The notes under the pieces were generated by a model. That model did no database searches and was not told the origin of the DNA. It saw only the letters and a program-made list of their open reading frames with translations. A stretch of 64,000 nt of DNA from an uncultured Erythrobacter sp. (GTDB taxonomy: Bacteria > Pseudomonadota > Alphaproteobacteria > Sphingomonadales > Sphingomonadaceae), in NCBI GenBank assembly GCA_947495555.1, contig CANLZI010000002.1:62001-126000 (forward strand), written 5' to 3'. Shown here piece by piece: positions 36,480-44,934 of this stretch (position 1 is its first letter; each line of letters begins with the position of its first letter). Both the position numbers and the translations under genes were made by a program.

Positions 36480-37632
36480 TGATCAATCCCATCGGCGCTT
36501 CGCCATAGATCTCGCGGCATCGGTCAATCGCGAAACGATCGCTCATCCCTGCGATAAAATCGGCGATTTTTCGGCTGCGATAAGGTTCATCCTCAGGCAG
36601 GCCTTCCAGCCACTCAGCCGGCATCAGTTTGGCATCTTGCGAATAGGCGGCAAACAATCTCGAGACGACATCGCGTGCTTTCTGGGCAGCGTTCACTTGC
36701 TCGGGGTGGTAATATAATTTGTCATACATGAAGGTTTTGAGCCCGCGCTCAGCCAGACCCATCGGTGGGGAAAATCCGGCCAGGCATTTGCCTGCATCGC
36801 GGACCTCCTGGACAGATTTCAACCCCTTACAATTCTGGGTTGTATGGGTGATCACGTCATTGACCATCAATCCGATTTGATCGCGGATCAGCTCGCGCAA
36901 TTGCCTCTCTCGCGGAGCATCAGGCAGGCGTCTTTCCACCGCGCGCCATTGATCGGCCAGAAAATCATATTCCATCAGATCATCGAGCGACAAAAATCCT
37001 GCGCGCAGGCCATCGTCAATGTCGTGATTGTCATAGGCGATGTCGTCTGCAACCGCGGCCACCTGCGCTTCGAGAGAGGGCCATTGGCCCAATTCCAGCG
37101 GAAACGCTTGGTCCAGCTCTGCCAAGGCCCAGCTGGGCGTGTTGACCGGCCCGTTGTGCTTGGCCAAGCCTTCCAGCAACTCCCACGTCAGGTTCAAACC
37201 GTCGTGCCCGGCATAGGGGCTTTCCAGCCGCATTACGGTGCGCATGGATTGGGCGTTGTGATCAAACCCGCCGTGGCGCAGCATCGCCTCGCTCAAGGCG
37301 GCCTCTCCAGCGTGACCAAAGGGCGGATGGCCCAGATCATGGGCCAGGCACAATGCCTCTGTCAGGTCTTCGTCCAGACCCAAAGCGCGGGCGATAACGC
37401 GTCCAATTTGCGCGACTTCCAAACTGTGGGTCAGCCGGGTGCGGTAGTGATCCCCTTCGGGCGAGATGAACACCTGCGTTTTAGAGCGCAGGCGGCGAAA
37501 GCTCATCGAGTGGATAATTCTGTCGCGATCGCGCTGAAATTCGCTGCGAGGGCCGCGCGTTGACGAAACCGCGCTTTCAAATTCGCGGCCGCGTGAGGCG
37601 GTGGGATCAGCGGCGTAGGGTGCGCGGTTCAT
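36472..37632 (-). CDS. dgt: Deoxyguanosinetriphosphate triphosphohydrolase-like protein
   Basis: An HD-domain dNTP triphosphohydrolase of 386 residues. The metal site is visible: RTRLTHSLEVAQIGR near residue 66, LAHDLGHPPFGHAGE near 95 and an Asp in DIAYDNHDIDDG near 180. It belongs to the shorter (type 2-like) Dgt group, usual in alphaproteobacteria. I start at the ATG 37632 (MNRAPYAADP), the family-like N-terminus; an ATG 16 codons earlier adds a Cys/Trp-rich stretch that looks noncoding. It heads the run with SDR, BASS and ABA4 genes. Confidence 0.92.
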   Translation of the reverse strand: MNRAPYAADPTASRGREFESAVSSTRGPRSEFQRDRDRIIHSMSFRRLRSKTQVFISPEGDHYRTRLTHSLEVAQIGRVIARALGLDEDLTEALCLAHDLGHPPFGHAGEAALSEAMLRHGGFDHNAQSMRTVMRLESPYAGHDGLNLTWELLEGLAKHNGPVNTPSWALAELDQAFPLELGQWPSLEAQVAAVADDIAYDNHDIDDGLRAGFLSLDDLMEYDFLADQWRAVERRLPDAPRERQLRELIRDQIGLMVNDVITHTTQNCKGLKSVQEVRDAGKCLAGFSPPMGLAERGLKTFMYDKLYYHPEQVNAAQKARDVVSRLFAAYSQDAKLMPAEWLEGLPEDEPYRSRKIADFIAGMSDRFAIDRCREIYGEAPMGLINV

Positions 37633-37743
37633 GTTGCAACAGCGATTAGGCCAGCACCACCGACGCGACAACGGGAACAATCAGGCAACACCGGATCTAT
37701 CCCGAAAGAAATGCCCGTTTGGTCGAAAAAATGAGGGAGCGTC

Positions 37744-38439
37744 TCAGCCCTCGTCCATGATCCAGTCGGCTGCTGCCTTGCAATGAATGCGGGTGCTGTC
37801 GAACACGGGCAGGATGTTTGCGTCCACCGTCACAATCAAATCCAGCTCGGTGCAGGCCAACACAATGGCTTTTGCGCCCTGCTGCGCTTTCTTGTTGATG
37901 ATGGTACGCAAAGTGCGCTCAGCCTCGCGCGTGACTTTGCCAACCATCAGTTCGTCATAGATGATTGTGTCGACCGCATTCACATTGACGGTGTCAGGCG
38001 GCAACAAATCCACCCCATGGGCCACTAGTCGTCGGCGATAGAAGCTTTCCGTCATGACATTGCGCGTTCCCAGCAATGCCGCGCTGTCGCAACCAGCCGC
38101 ATTCATGGCTTCGCCCACACATTCCGCGATATGGATGATAGGAATATCAACCGCTGCAGCCACTTGGTTATACACTTTGTGCATAGAGTTTGCGCAGATG
38201 ATCAAGCCTTGCGCACCGGTGTCTTGCAACCGTTTGGCGCTTTGTCCCAAGACCTCGCCTGCTCGCTCCCAGTCGGATTCTTCGCGGAGGCCGTAAAGCT
38301 GCGAAAAATCCAGGCTTTCAATCAGCAAGGGCGCGCTTACCATGGGCTTTGTCCGCTTTTGAACCAAACGGTTGATCCGGTCATAGTACATGCCGGTCGA
38401 GACCCAGCTCATACCCCCTATCAAACCAAGTTTTCGCAC
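37744..38439 (-). CDS. Aspartate/glutamate racemase family protein
   Basis: A 231-residue cofactor-independent amino-acid racemase. It begins RKLGLIGGMSWVSTGMYYDRIN; the two catalytic cysteines are in LIICANSMHKV near residue 83 and IVLACTELDLI near 195. The usual CTN/CAN motif and the substrate Thr/Asn neighbours are kept. The GTG at 38439 gives the family N-terminus and has AGGGGA upstream; an ATG 13 codons earlier is possible. It could be aspartate-, glutamate- or broad-range racemase. Confidence 0.9.
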   Translation of the reverse strand: MRKLGLIGGMSWVSTGMYYDRINRLVQKRTKPMVSAPLLIESLDFSQLYGLREESDWERAGEVLGQSAKRLQDTGAQGLIICANSMHKVYNQVAAAVDIPIIHIAECVGEAMNAAGCDSAALLGTRNVMTESFYRRRLVAHGVDLLPPDTVNVNAVDTIIYDELMVGKVTREAERTLRTIINKKAQQGAKAIVLACTELDLIVTVDANILPVFDSTRIHCKAAADWIMDEG

Positions 38440-38528
38440 GCTGAATGTGTCCCCTGAAACGCTTAAAGCGCGCCGCATAGCGCCTCAAAACAGTCTATTA
38501 GCTGAATAGCACCAGCAATGATGCACGT

Positions 38529-39494
38529 TTACTCGCTAGTTTGCTGGCTTTCCAGCCATGCCCGCAGGTCCGCGACGGTTTGATCGGCGGCTTCTTCATG
38601 CGGCAAATGGCCGATGCCGGGATAATTGGCCAGCGTTGCATTGGGCAAATGCTCCATAAACCAGCCCGCTGCTTCATAGGGGATCAGGGCGTCTTCCTCT
38701 CCCCATATCACCAATGTCGGCACGTCAACTTGCTTGACCGCAGCGGCATCAAACGAGCTGCGCGGGGTAGAGAAGCGTTTGAGCGTTGCCGCCCTGTTTC
38801 CGGGATAACGCGCCATTTCCCAATAACGGTCCACCATTTGCTCGGTCACGATATCCTGATTGCTGACCGATTGGCGCAAGCTGCGATCAACCAGCGATCG
38901 CGGGGTCATTGTGGCAAGAATGGAATTGATGCCCGGAATACCCGCCAGAGTGAAAGCCAGATTGCCGCCGCCCTCGCGCTTGATCGGGGCACCGCCAGCA
39001 TCCACCAAGACCAGGCCATCGAGCCGGTCTGGATTGTTGATGGCATAATGCATCGCGATCCCGCCGCCCATGGAATTGCCCGCCAAAATGAACCGGTCGA
39101 TTTCAAGATGGTCGGCAATCTCGGTGATATCTGCGCCAAATGAAGCGAGCGAGTATTCATCATCAATCGCCGGTCCGGTTAGGCCGTGGCCGATCTGGTC
39201 AAACCGGATGACCCGGTAATCGCGCTTGAGGTCCTGCGCCCAAGCATCCCAGGTCGACAGGTCAGCGTTGGAGCCATGCAGCAGGATGACTGCGGGTGCA
39301 TCGCTATTACCATCGGCCGGGCCTTCGTCGCGCAGATGGACGGTCAATCCATCCGACAGCTCGACAAATTGCGATGGCTCACCGCCGTATTTGGCGCGCA
39401 TTTCAGCCGGATCGGTGTCCGGCACGCGCAGCACGATCAGAGCGATGAAAATGACCGCAAAGATGATGCCCAATATGCGTAAGAACCACTTCAT
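38529..39494 (-). CDS. Membrane-anchored alpha/beta hydrolase
   Basis: A 321-residue protein. Residues 4-22 are hydrophobic with no cleavage signal, so it is anchored and its domain is likely periplasmic. Catalytic features: HGSNADLSTWDAW near residue 75, nucleophile elbow LAGNSMGGGIAMHY near 140, VIWGEEDALIP with the acid near 265 and GIGHLPHEE with the His near 295. GGAG is nine bases before the ATG. It overlaps the diheme cytochrome stop by four bases (ATGA), forming the third gene of a coupled set. Confidence 0.9.
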   Translation of the reverse strand: MKWFLRILGIIFAVIFIALIVLRVPDTDPAEMRAKYGGEPSQFVELSDGLTVHLRDEGPADGNSDAPAVILLHGSNADLSTWDAWAQDLKRDYRVIRFDQIGHGLTGPAIDDEYSLASFGADITEIADHLEIDRFILAGNSMGGGIAMHYAINNPDRLDGLVLVDAGGAPIKREGGGNLAFTLAGIPGINSILATMTPRSLVDRSLRQSVSNQDIVTEQMVDRYWEMARYPGNRAATLKRFSTPRSSFDAAAVKQVDVPTLVIWGEEDALIPYEAAGWFMEHLPNATLANYPGIGHLPHEEAADQTVADLRAWLESQQTSE

Positions 39495-40510
39495 TGACCC
39501 ATCTCCGCTATCCATCGGCTCACAATATCAAGCCCTTCCGGATCGATTGTTCCTTTGCCCAGCTCGGGCATAGCAACGCCTGGTTCGATCGAATTCATCC
39601 GGTGCACCATGATGGAGGCATCGGGTTGGCCGGGCAGAATAGACACCGCATGCCCCCCTGCCCCGCGACCCGCCGCCACAGGAGGCTTGCGGATGCCGAT
39701 CGCATGCGGATCATCCTGTTCCCAACGCAGATCGAGGCCCGAATTTGATGCACCACCACCTGGCTGGTGACAATGCGCGCAATTGACGTCCAGATAGGCC
39801 CGCGCCGCGGCGTCCAATGACACCTCATCGCGCTGTTCCCACAGGGGCAAGCGACGCTCCACCTGCGGGATGGACGCCAGAGTGCCTGCTTGCTCAGCCA
39901 TCGCCAGCCAATCGGCAGACAAATTGCGCGCTTTGGGACCGATGGGAACAACTTCGCCATCCTTGCTGTGGCAGGTCTTGCACTGGTTCTTGTTGGGAAT
40001 GCGATAGCTGATCTGGCTGCCATCGGGCCGCGTCACGGGAATGCGCGCTCCAGCCAATGCCAGACGCGCCTCGGTCTGCTCTTCATTCCAACGATAGGGC
40101 AACGCCAGCCAGCCATCCGCCCGGTGCAACAGCACACGCGTCTCGATCAGCTGGCGCTCGTCTCCTGCTCCAAAAGCAAAGGTCTTGATCAAGGCGCTGC
40201 CAACAGGAAATTGCAGCAGGCCTTCTCCGTCAGCGGTAAAGCTCTCTCCCGCCGGCGTGTAAACAAAACGCAATTTGTCTGCGCCGTCCGAATAAAGCGG
40301 CGTGTTGAGCCGATAGGATGTGACGTCATGACTTCCGGTTTGCTCGCGCATATCAGAGAAGAATCCGTACTCGGAAAGCGCGCGAGGCATCCCGTCCAAT
40401 ACTGCCGCATCATTGACGGTTGGTAGCTGGGAGATAGCTGCATTGCCCCCAATGGCGCCAGAAAAGGCGACCATGGACAAGCCTAGGGCAAGCAGACCTG
40501 CACCCTTCAC
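39491..40510 (-). CDS. Diheme c-type cytochrome of the HNE_0200/SO2930 type
   Basis: A 339-residue exported protein with an N-terminal hydrophobic signal and two heme sites, CKTCH at 177-181 and CAHCH at 244-248. The middle region (NTPLYSDGADKLRFVY, GSALIKTFAFG, LLHRADGWLALPYRW) is the block of a family long called HNE_0200, often annotated as SO2930-type diheme cytochrome. The start is GTG, overlapping the TGA of the beta-helix gene. As I recall, members are nearly always adjacent to the beta-helix family seen here. Function unknown; it should carry electrons in the periplasm. Confidence 0.87.
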   Translation of the reverse strand: MKGAGLLALGLSMVAFSGAIGGNAAISQLPTVNDAAVLDGMPRALSEYGFFSDMREQTGSHDVTSYRLNTPLYSDGADKLRFVYTPAGESFTADGEGLLQFPVGSALIKTFAFGAGDERQLIETRVLLHRADGWLALPYRWNEEQTEARLALAGARIPVTRPDGSQISYRIPNKNQCKTCHSKDGEVVPIGPKARNLSADWLAMAEQAGTLASIPQVERRLPLWEQRDEVSLDAAARAYLDVNCAHCHQPGGGASNSGLDLRWEQDDPHAIGIRKPPVAAGRGAGGHAVSILPGQPDASIMVHRMNSIEPGVAMPELGKGTIDPEGLDIVSRWIAEMGQ

Positions 40511-41697
40511 TTTAGGCGCGCCTCCATCTCGGCAGGCAGAACAACCGCTGGCAGCGCAGCAATCGCGCCATCGGCGGCAGGCTGCACCAATTGCGGTTGT
40601 GCCTGGGTAAAGGGCTGCCCTACTTCGCTCAGCCCAAGGGAGACAACCGGCACCGCGTCTTCAACCGACAAATTTTGATGCAAACCATCGGTCAGCACGG
40701 GCGGCAGGGCCCCGCCAAATGCAGCCGCCAAAAACTCGCCGCCTTCAAAATCAGGCGCATTGCCACCAGAGCCATAGATATTGCCGCGCACCACCACATC
40801 GACCGGACGCGGTTCGTAGCGTTCATCATCAAACGCCTGCGTATAAGCAACCATCATCACATGGCTGGTTGAATTGTTGACCAAAGCGTTGTCGAGCACC
40901 TGGACGCCTGTGTTCGCCATCACCATCACACCTGTTCCCGAAGGAACTCCGGCCACGATATTGCCTTCTGGCGCAAAATTGTCCGTATTGTTGTCGATCA
41001 CCGCATTGCGAGCGACCAACACTTGGCCTCCGCCAACTTTCGGTAGAGCGGGCAGATCGAACACCAAAATCCCGCCGGTGTTTTTGGTCGCCAAATTCTC
41101 GGTCACTTCGGCGCGGTTGCTGTTCTCGATCTCGATCCCTGCGACATTTTCCACCACACGGTTGCGGCGCACGATGATGTCTTCCGATTGGCCGACATAA
41201 ATGCCCGCATCCGATGCACCGCGGACATAGCTGTCTTGAACCAGGATGTTGCTCGCCTCGACCGGATAGATGCCATAGGCGCCATTGCTGGCATCGGGCC
41301 CATTGGTCCATTCGACCCGCAGCGCGTGATAGACAATCTGGTCTGCGCCCTTGGATTTGATTCCGTCACCCTTAGCATTTTCAACCGCAAAATCGCGCAG
41401 GGTCACATTGTCGGAAGTCACCAACAGCCCCTCGCCCGCGCCTTGCTGGGTGGTGAAATCCAATACGCTAGCGTTCATGCCTGCGCCGCGAACGGTCACA
41501 TTATCGACATCTAAACTCAGACCATCGGTCAGCACATAGCGCCCTTCTGCCAGCACGATCTCATCGCCTGGCTCGGCCAAAATCAACGCTTCTTGCAGGC
41601 GTTCCTGCGCGCCTTCACCCGGTGCGATATCATGCGTTGCCGCGGCAAGGCTTGATGCGCTGGCCAAAGCCAGAACAGCGATCGAAAATTTGAGCAT
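40507..41697 (-). CDS. Secreted parallel beta-helix repeat protein
   Basis: A 396-residue exported protein; signal peptide MLKFSIAVLALASASSLAA. Residues about 30-260 are rich in coil repeats such as DNVTVRGAGMNASVLDF, DNVTLRDFAVENAKGDGIKS, ASNILVQDSYVRGASDAGIYV and EDIIVRRNRVVENVAGIEI, giving a right-handed parallel beta-helix. It resembles the beta-helix family that accompanies the HNE_0200 cytochrome. No polysaccharide-lyase catalytic set is evident. GGGAGAG precedes the ATG; an earlier in-frame start adds an unlikely Arg/Ser-rich stretch. It heads the three-gene set. Confidence 0.87.
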   Translation of the reverse strand: MLKFSIAVLALASASSLAAATHDIAPGEGAQERLQEALILAEPGDEIVLAEGRYVLTDGLSLDVDNVTVRGAGMNASVLDFTTQQGAGEGLLVTSDNVTLRDFAVENAKGDGIKSKGADQIVYHALRVEWTNGPDASNGAYGIYPVEASNILVQDSYVRGASDAGIYVGQSEDIIVRRNRVVENVAGIEIENSNRAEVTENLATKNTGGILVFDLPALPKVGGGQVLVARNAVIDNNTDNFAPEGNIVAGVPSGTGVMVMANTGVQVLDNALVNNSTSHVMMVAYTQAFDDERYEPRPVDVVVRGNIYGSGGNAPDFEGGEFLAAAFGGALPPVLTDGLHQNLSVEDAVPVVSLGLSEVGQPFTQAQPQLVQPAADGAIAALPAVVLPAEMEARLK

Positions 41698-41752
41698 ATT
41701 GGTCTCTCCCTGCAACCCATTCTGCCGCAAGGGAGCCGAATTGCAAGGGGCC

Positions 41753-43207
41753 TTAATCGATCGCCTTGACGATTTCCTCGACCATCTTCTTGGCATCCGA
41801 CAACAGCATCATGGTCTGGTCCATATAGAACACATCATTATCGACGCCGGCATAGCCAACCCCGCCCATGCTGCGTTTGATGAAGAACACTTGCTTGGCC
41901 TTGTCCACATCGAACACTGGCATCCCGTAAATCGGGCTGGTTTTGTCCGTCTTGGCCGCAGGGTTCACCACGTCATTTGCGCCAATGATGAAGGCCACAT
42001 CTGCCTGCGCGAATTCGGAGTTGATATCTTCCAGCTCGAACACTTCATCGTAAGGCACATTGGCTTCGGCCAGCAGCACATTCATATGGCCCGGCATCCG
42101 TCCGGCAACGGGGTGGATGGCATATTTCACCTCCACACCCTTTTCCTTCAGGACATCGGCCATTTCGCGCAAAGCATGCTGTGCTTGCGCCACGGCCATG
42201 CCGTACCCAGGGATGATGATGACCTTTTCCGCCTGCTCCAACATGAAGGCTGCGTCTTCGGCGCTGCCCTGCTTGTAGGGGCGTGCTTCGCGCGCTTCAC
42301 CGCCGCCAGAGCCGCCATCGCTGCCAAAGCCGCCGGCAATTACGCTGATGAAACTGCGGTTCATTGCCCGACACATGATGTAGCTGAGAATCGCGCCGGA
42401 AGAACCGACCAGAGCGCCGGTAATGATCATAGCGCTGTTGCCCAGCGTAAAGCCCATCGCCGCTGCCGCCCAACCAGAATAGCTGTTCAGCATCGACACG
42501 ACGACCGGCATGTCTGCCCCGCCGATGGGAATGATCAGCAAGAAGCCGATGATAAAGGCCAGCACTGTGACCCAGATGATCAGCTGACCCTCGCCCGCAC
42601 CGCCCGCGCCTGAGAATGCATAGACGCCGATCATGCCCAGGATCGCGACCAGCGTGCCCAGATTGATGATGTGGCGCCCCGGCAGCATGATCGGAGAACC
42701 GCTCATCCGGCCCGACAATTTCAGAAAGGCGATAATGGAACCTGAGAAAGTGATCGCACCGATAGCGATGCCCAGACCCAGCTCGATCCGGCTGACCATC
42801 AATATCTGTCCAGCAGCATCGGTGATGCCAAAGCTGGCCGGATCGAGCCATGCCGCGAGACCCACCACGACGGCGGCCATGCCGACCAGCGAGTGGAAGC
42901 CTGCAACCAATTCCGGCATCGCGGTCATCGCAATTTTGCGCGCGATGGTGATCCCGATGATGCCGCCGATAAACATCGCAATGCCAATCTCGACAATATT
43001 GGCGATGTCATGCGTGACCAGAGTGGTCACCACGGCGATCACCATACCGATCATGCCATTGCGATTGCCTGCGCGACTGGTGGCGGGCGATGATAGCCCG
43101 CGCAACGCTAGGATGAAGAAAATGCCCGAGGCGAGATAGGCCAGCATGGCCCAAGCTGGTGTGCCGGAAAGGCCGTCTGCTGCGGCTGCAAGGATGGAGA
43201 AGCTCAT
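41753..43207 (-). CDS. pntB: NAD(P) transhydrogenase subunit beta
   Basis: PntB carries membrane domain helices and the NADP(H)-binding domain III of the proton-translocating transhydrogenase, which makes NADPH from NADH. The 484-residue protein has nine or so hydrophobic segments up to residue 290, then domain III with VIIPGYGMAVAQAQHAL near 325, HPVAGRMPGHMNVLLAEA near 360 and IGANDVVNPAA near 415. AAGGAG precedes the ATG. It follows pntAB by three bases. Confidence 0.97.
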   Translation of the reverse strand: MSFSILAAAADGLSGTPAWAMLAYLASGIFFILALRGLSSPATSRAGNRNGMIGMVIAVVTTLVTHDIANIVEIGIAMFIGGIIGITIARKIAMTAMPELVAGFHSLVGMAAVVVGLAAWLDPASFGITDAAGQILMVSRIELGLGIAIGAITFSGSIIAFLKLSGRMSGSPIMLPGRHIINLGTLVAILGMIGVYAFSGAGGAGEGQLIIWVTVLAFIIGFLLIIPIGGADMPVVVSMLNSYSGWAAAAMGFTLGNSAMIITGALVGSSGAILSYIMCRAMNRSFISVIAGGFGSDGGSGGGEAREARPYKQGSAEDAAFMLEQAEKVIIIPGYGMAVAQAQHALREMADVLKEKGVEVKYAIHPVAGRMPGHMNVLLAEANVPYDEVFELEDINSEFAQADVAFIIGANDVVNPAAKTDKTSPIYGMPVFDVDKAKQVFFIKRSMGGVGYAGVDNDVFYMDQTMMLLSDAKKMVEEIVKAID

Positions 43208-43210
43208 CTC

Positions 43211-43492
43211 TTACTTCTCCTTCTTCTTGTACATGGCGAGCATCCGCTCGGTCACGGCAAAGCCGCCGAAGATGTTGATACTGGCCATGACGACGCCAGC
43301 CAGACCCAGCCACTTGGCCAGCTGGCTGCCCGCCTCTGCGCTGGCAATCAGCGCGCCAACGATGATGACCGAGCTGATCGCATTGGTCACCGCCATCAGC
43401 GGGGTGTGCAGCGCCGGGGTGACCGACCACACAACGTAATAACCCACAAAACAGGCCAATACGAAAATCGAGAGGATTGAGATAAAGTCCAT
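43211..43492 (-). CDS. pntAB: NAD(P) transhydrogenase subunit alpha part 2
   Basis: The 93-residue membrane part of the alpha subunit, separate from PntAA as in many alphaproteobacteria. Three hydrophobic segments, with TPLMAVTNAISSVI and the end GGFAVTERMLAMYKKKEK, match domain II helices. The start overlaps the pntAA stop by one base (TGATG). Confidence 0.96.
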   Translation of the reverse strand: MDFISILSIFVLACFVGYYVVWSVTPALHTPLMAVTNAISSVIIVGALIASAEAGSQLAKWLGLAGVVMASINIFGGFAVTERMLAMYKKKEK

Positions 43493-44619
43493 CAGTTGGC
43501 TCCCTTCAGCCTCTCGTTCACGATTGCGCCGCCTTGCGTCAGCCGCACGGCATCACCAATTTCTTCGTCGAGCACCGGCTTGCCAGCGTCCTTGTCCCAG
43601 AAGGCGGACAGGAAATTGAAGTGGTTGCGCGAAAACAGGGCCGATGCATCGGCCGCCAAATGCGCGGGCGTGTTGGAGTAGCCCATGATTTTGACGCCAT
43701 GCTTCTCGACGATTTGGTCAGGCACTGATCCCGCCACATTGCCGCCCTGAGACACCGCCAGATCAAAGATCACGCTGCCCTGTTTCATGCTGGCGATTTG
43801 CTCGTCAGAGATCAGCTGAGGAGCGGCCCGGCCAGGGATCAATGCGGTGGTGATCACAATGTCCTGCTTGGCGATATGTTCGCTCACCAGCTTGGCTTGC
43901 GCCGCCTTATATTCATCGCTCATCTCGGTCGCGTAACCGCCCGAGCCTTCGCCCTCGATGCCTTCAACCTCTTCCACAAAGATTGGCTTGGCACCCAGCG
44001 ACTGGATCTGTTCTTTGGTGGCAGAGCGCACATCGGTGGCGGACACTTGGGCGCCCATCCGGCGCGCGGTCGCAATTGCTTGCAGGCCAGCAACACCAAC
44101 GCCCATCACGAAAATGCGCGCTGGCTGCACGGTTCCTGCAGCTGTCATCATCATCGGGAAGGCGCGGCCATAGGTCTCTGCGGCCGAGATAACCGCCTTA
44201 TATCCGGCCAAATTGGACTGGCTGGACAAGACATCCATCGATTGCGCGCGGGTGATCCGCGGCATGAATTCCATCGAAAGAGCCTCAAGCCCGGCCTTGG
44301 CATAGGCGTCAACCACATCGGCTTTGCCAAAGGGATCGAACAATGCCGCCACCATTGCGCCAGGTTTCGCATCGCCCAACAGCGCAACATCGGGCGCTTG
44401 CACGCCCAAGATGATATCCGCCTGCTTTAATGTATCGGCTGCCGAGCCGATGCTTGCGCCCGCCTCAGCATAGGCCTCGTCAGAGATCGAAGCCGTGGTG
44501 CCTGCCCCAGATTCTATCGCAAATTCATTGCCTAACGCGATGAATTTTTTGACAGTTTCGGGCGTTGCGGCAACGCGAGCCTCGCCAGAGGCGCGTTCCT
44601 TCAGAACTGCAATACGCAA
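43492..44619 (-). CDS. pntAA: NAD(P) transhydrogenase subunit alpha part 1
   Basis: The 375-residue soluble NAD(H)-binding domain I. It starts RIAVLKERASGEARVAATPETVKKF; the NAD-binding Rossmann block is VMGVGVAGLQAIATARRMGAQVSATDVR near 172-200, and the mobile loop is at ATEMSDEYKAAQ near residue 232. The start is TTG (44619) because no suitable ATG is near. It follows the coxIV-like gene by 12 bases. Confidence 0.96.
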   Translation of the reverse strand: MRIAVLKERASGEARVAATPETVKKFIALGNEFAIESGAGTTASISDEAYAEAGASIGSAADTLKQADIILGVQAPDVALLGDAKPGAMVAALFDPFGKADVVDAYAKAGLEALSMEFMPRITRAQSMDVLSSQSNLAGYKAVISAAETYGRAFPMMMTAAGTVQPARIFVMGVGVAGLQAIATARRMGAQVSATDVRSATKEQIQSLGAKPIFVEEVEGIEGEGSGGYATEMSDEYKAAQAKLVSEHIAKQDIVITTALIPGRAAPQLISDEQIASMKQGSVIFDLAVSQGGNVAGSVPDQIVEKHGVKIMGYSNTPAHLAADASALFSRNHFNFLSAFWDKDAGKPVLDEEIGDAVRLTQGGAIVNERLKGAN

Positions 44620-44631
44620 TATCTTGGCCGC

Positions 44632-44754
44632 TTACTCAGCGATCAGCACAATGATGATCAACGTGATCACTGCGAGCGCTGGAACTGCCCACTTCAGCAT
44701 GCTGATAAAGCTACCGTAAGTGCGCTGTGCCGATTCCAAATCTTGCGAAGCCAT
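44632..44754 (-). CDS. aa3-type cytochrome c oxidase subunit IV-like small protein
   Basis: A 40-residue peptide starting MASQDLESAQRTYGSF followed by one hydrophobic helix (LKWAVPALAVITLIIIVLI). This is the pattern of the bacterial aa3 oxidase subunit IV family. GGGAAC lies upstream of the ATG. It is too short for most gene finders. It precedes pntAA by 12 bases and is likely cotranscribed with the transhydrogenase, not with oxidase genes. Whether it binds the oxidase or the transhydrogenase cannot be told. Confidence 0.8.
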   Translation of the reverse strand: MASQDLESAQRTYGSFISMLKWAVPALAVITLIIIVLIAE

Positions 44755-44934
44755 CAATCCGTTCCCTTAAACCTAATGAAGTGATTCACCGACCGTCTAT
44801 CGCGGGGTGCGGCAATTCTCAAGGGACACAGATCAATCTGCCACCCATCCTAGCCAATCAAATAGCCTTAATCACGTATTTACCCATCTGTCGTAATACT
44901 CCTGCTGTTCAACTTTGGGACGATTTTGGAGTTC

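Noticed and set aside
41690-42613. 307-codon plus-strand ORF
   Set aside because: Antisense to pntB; composition rich in His and Arg, typical of a shadow frame.
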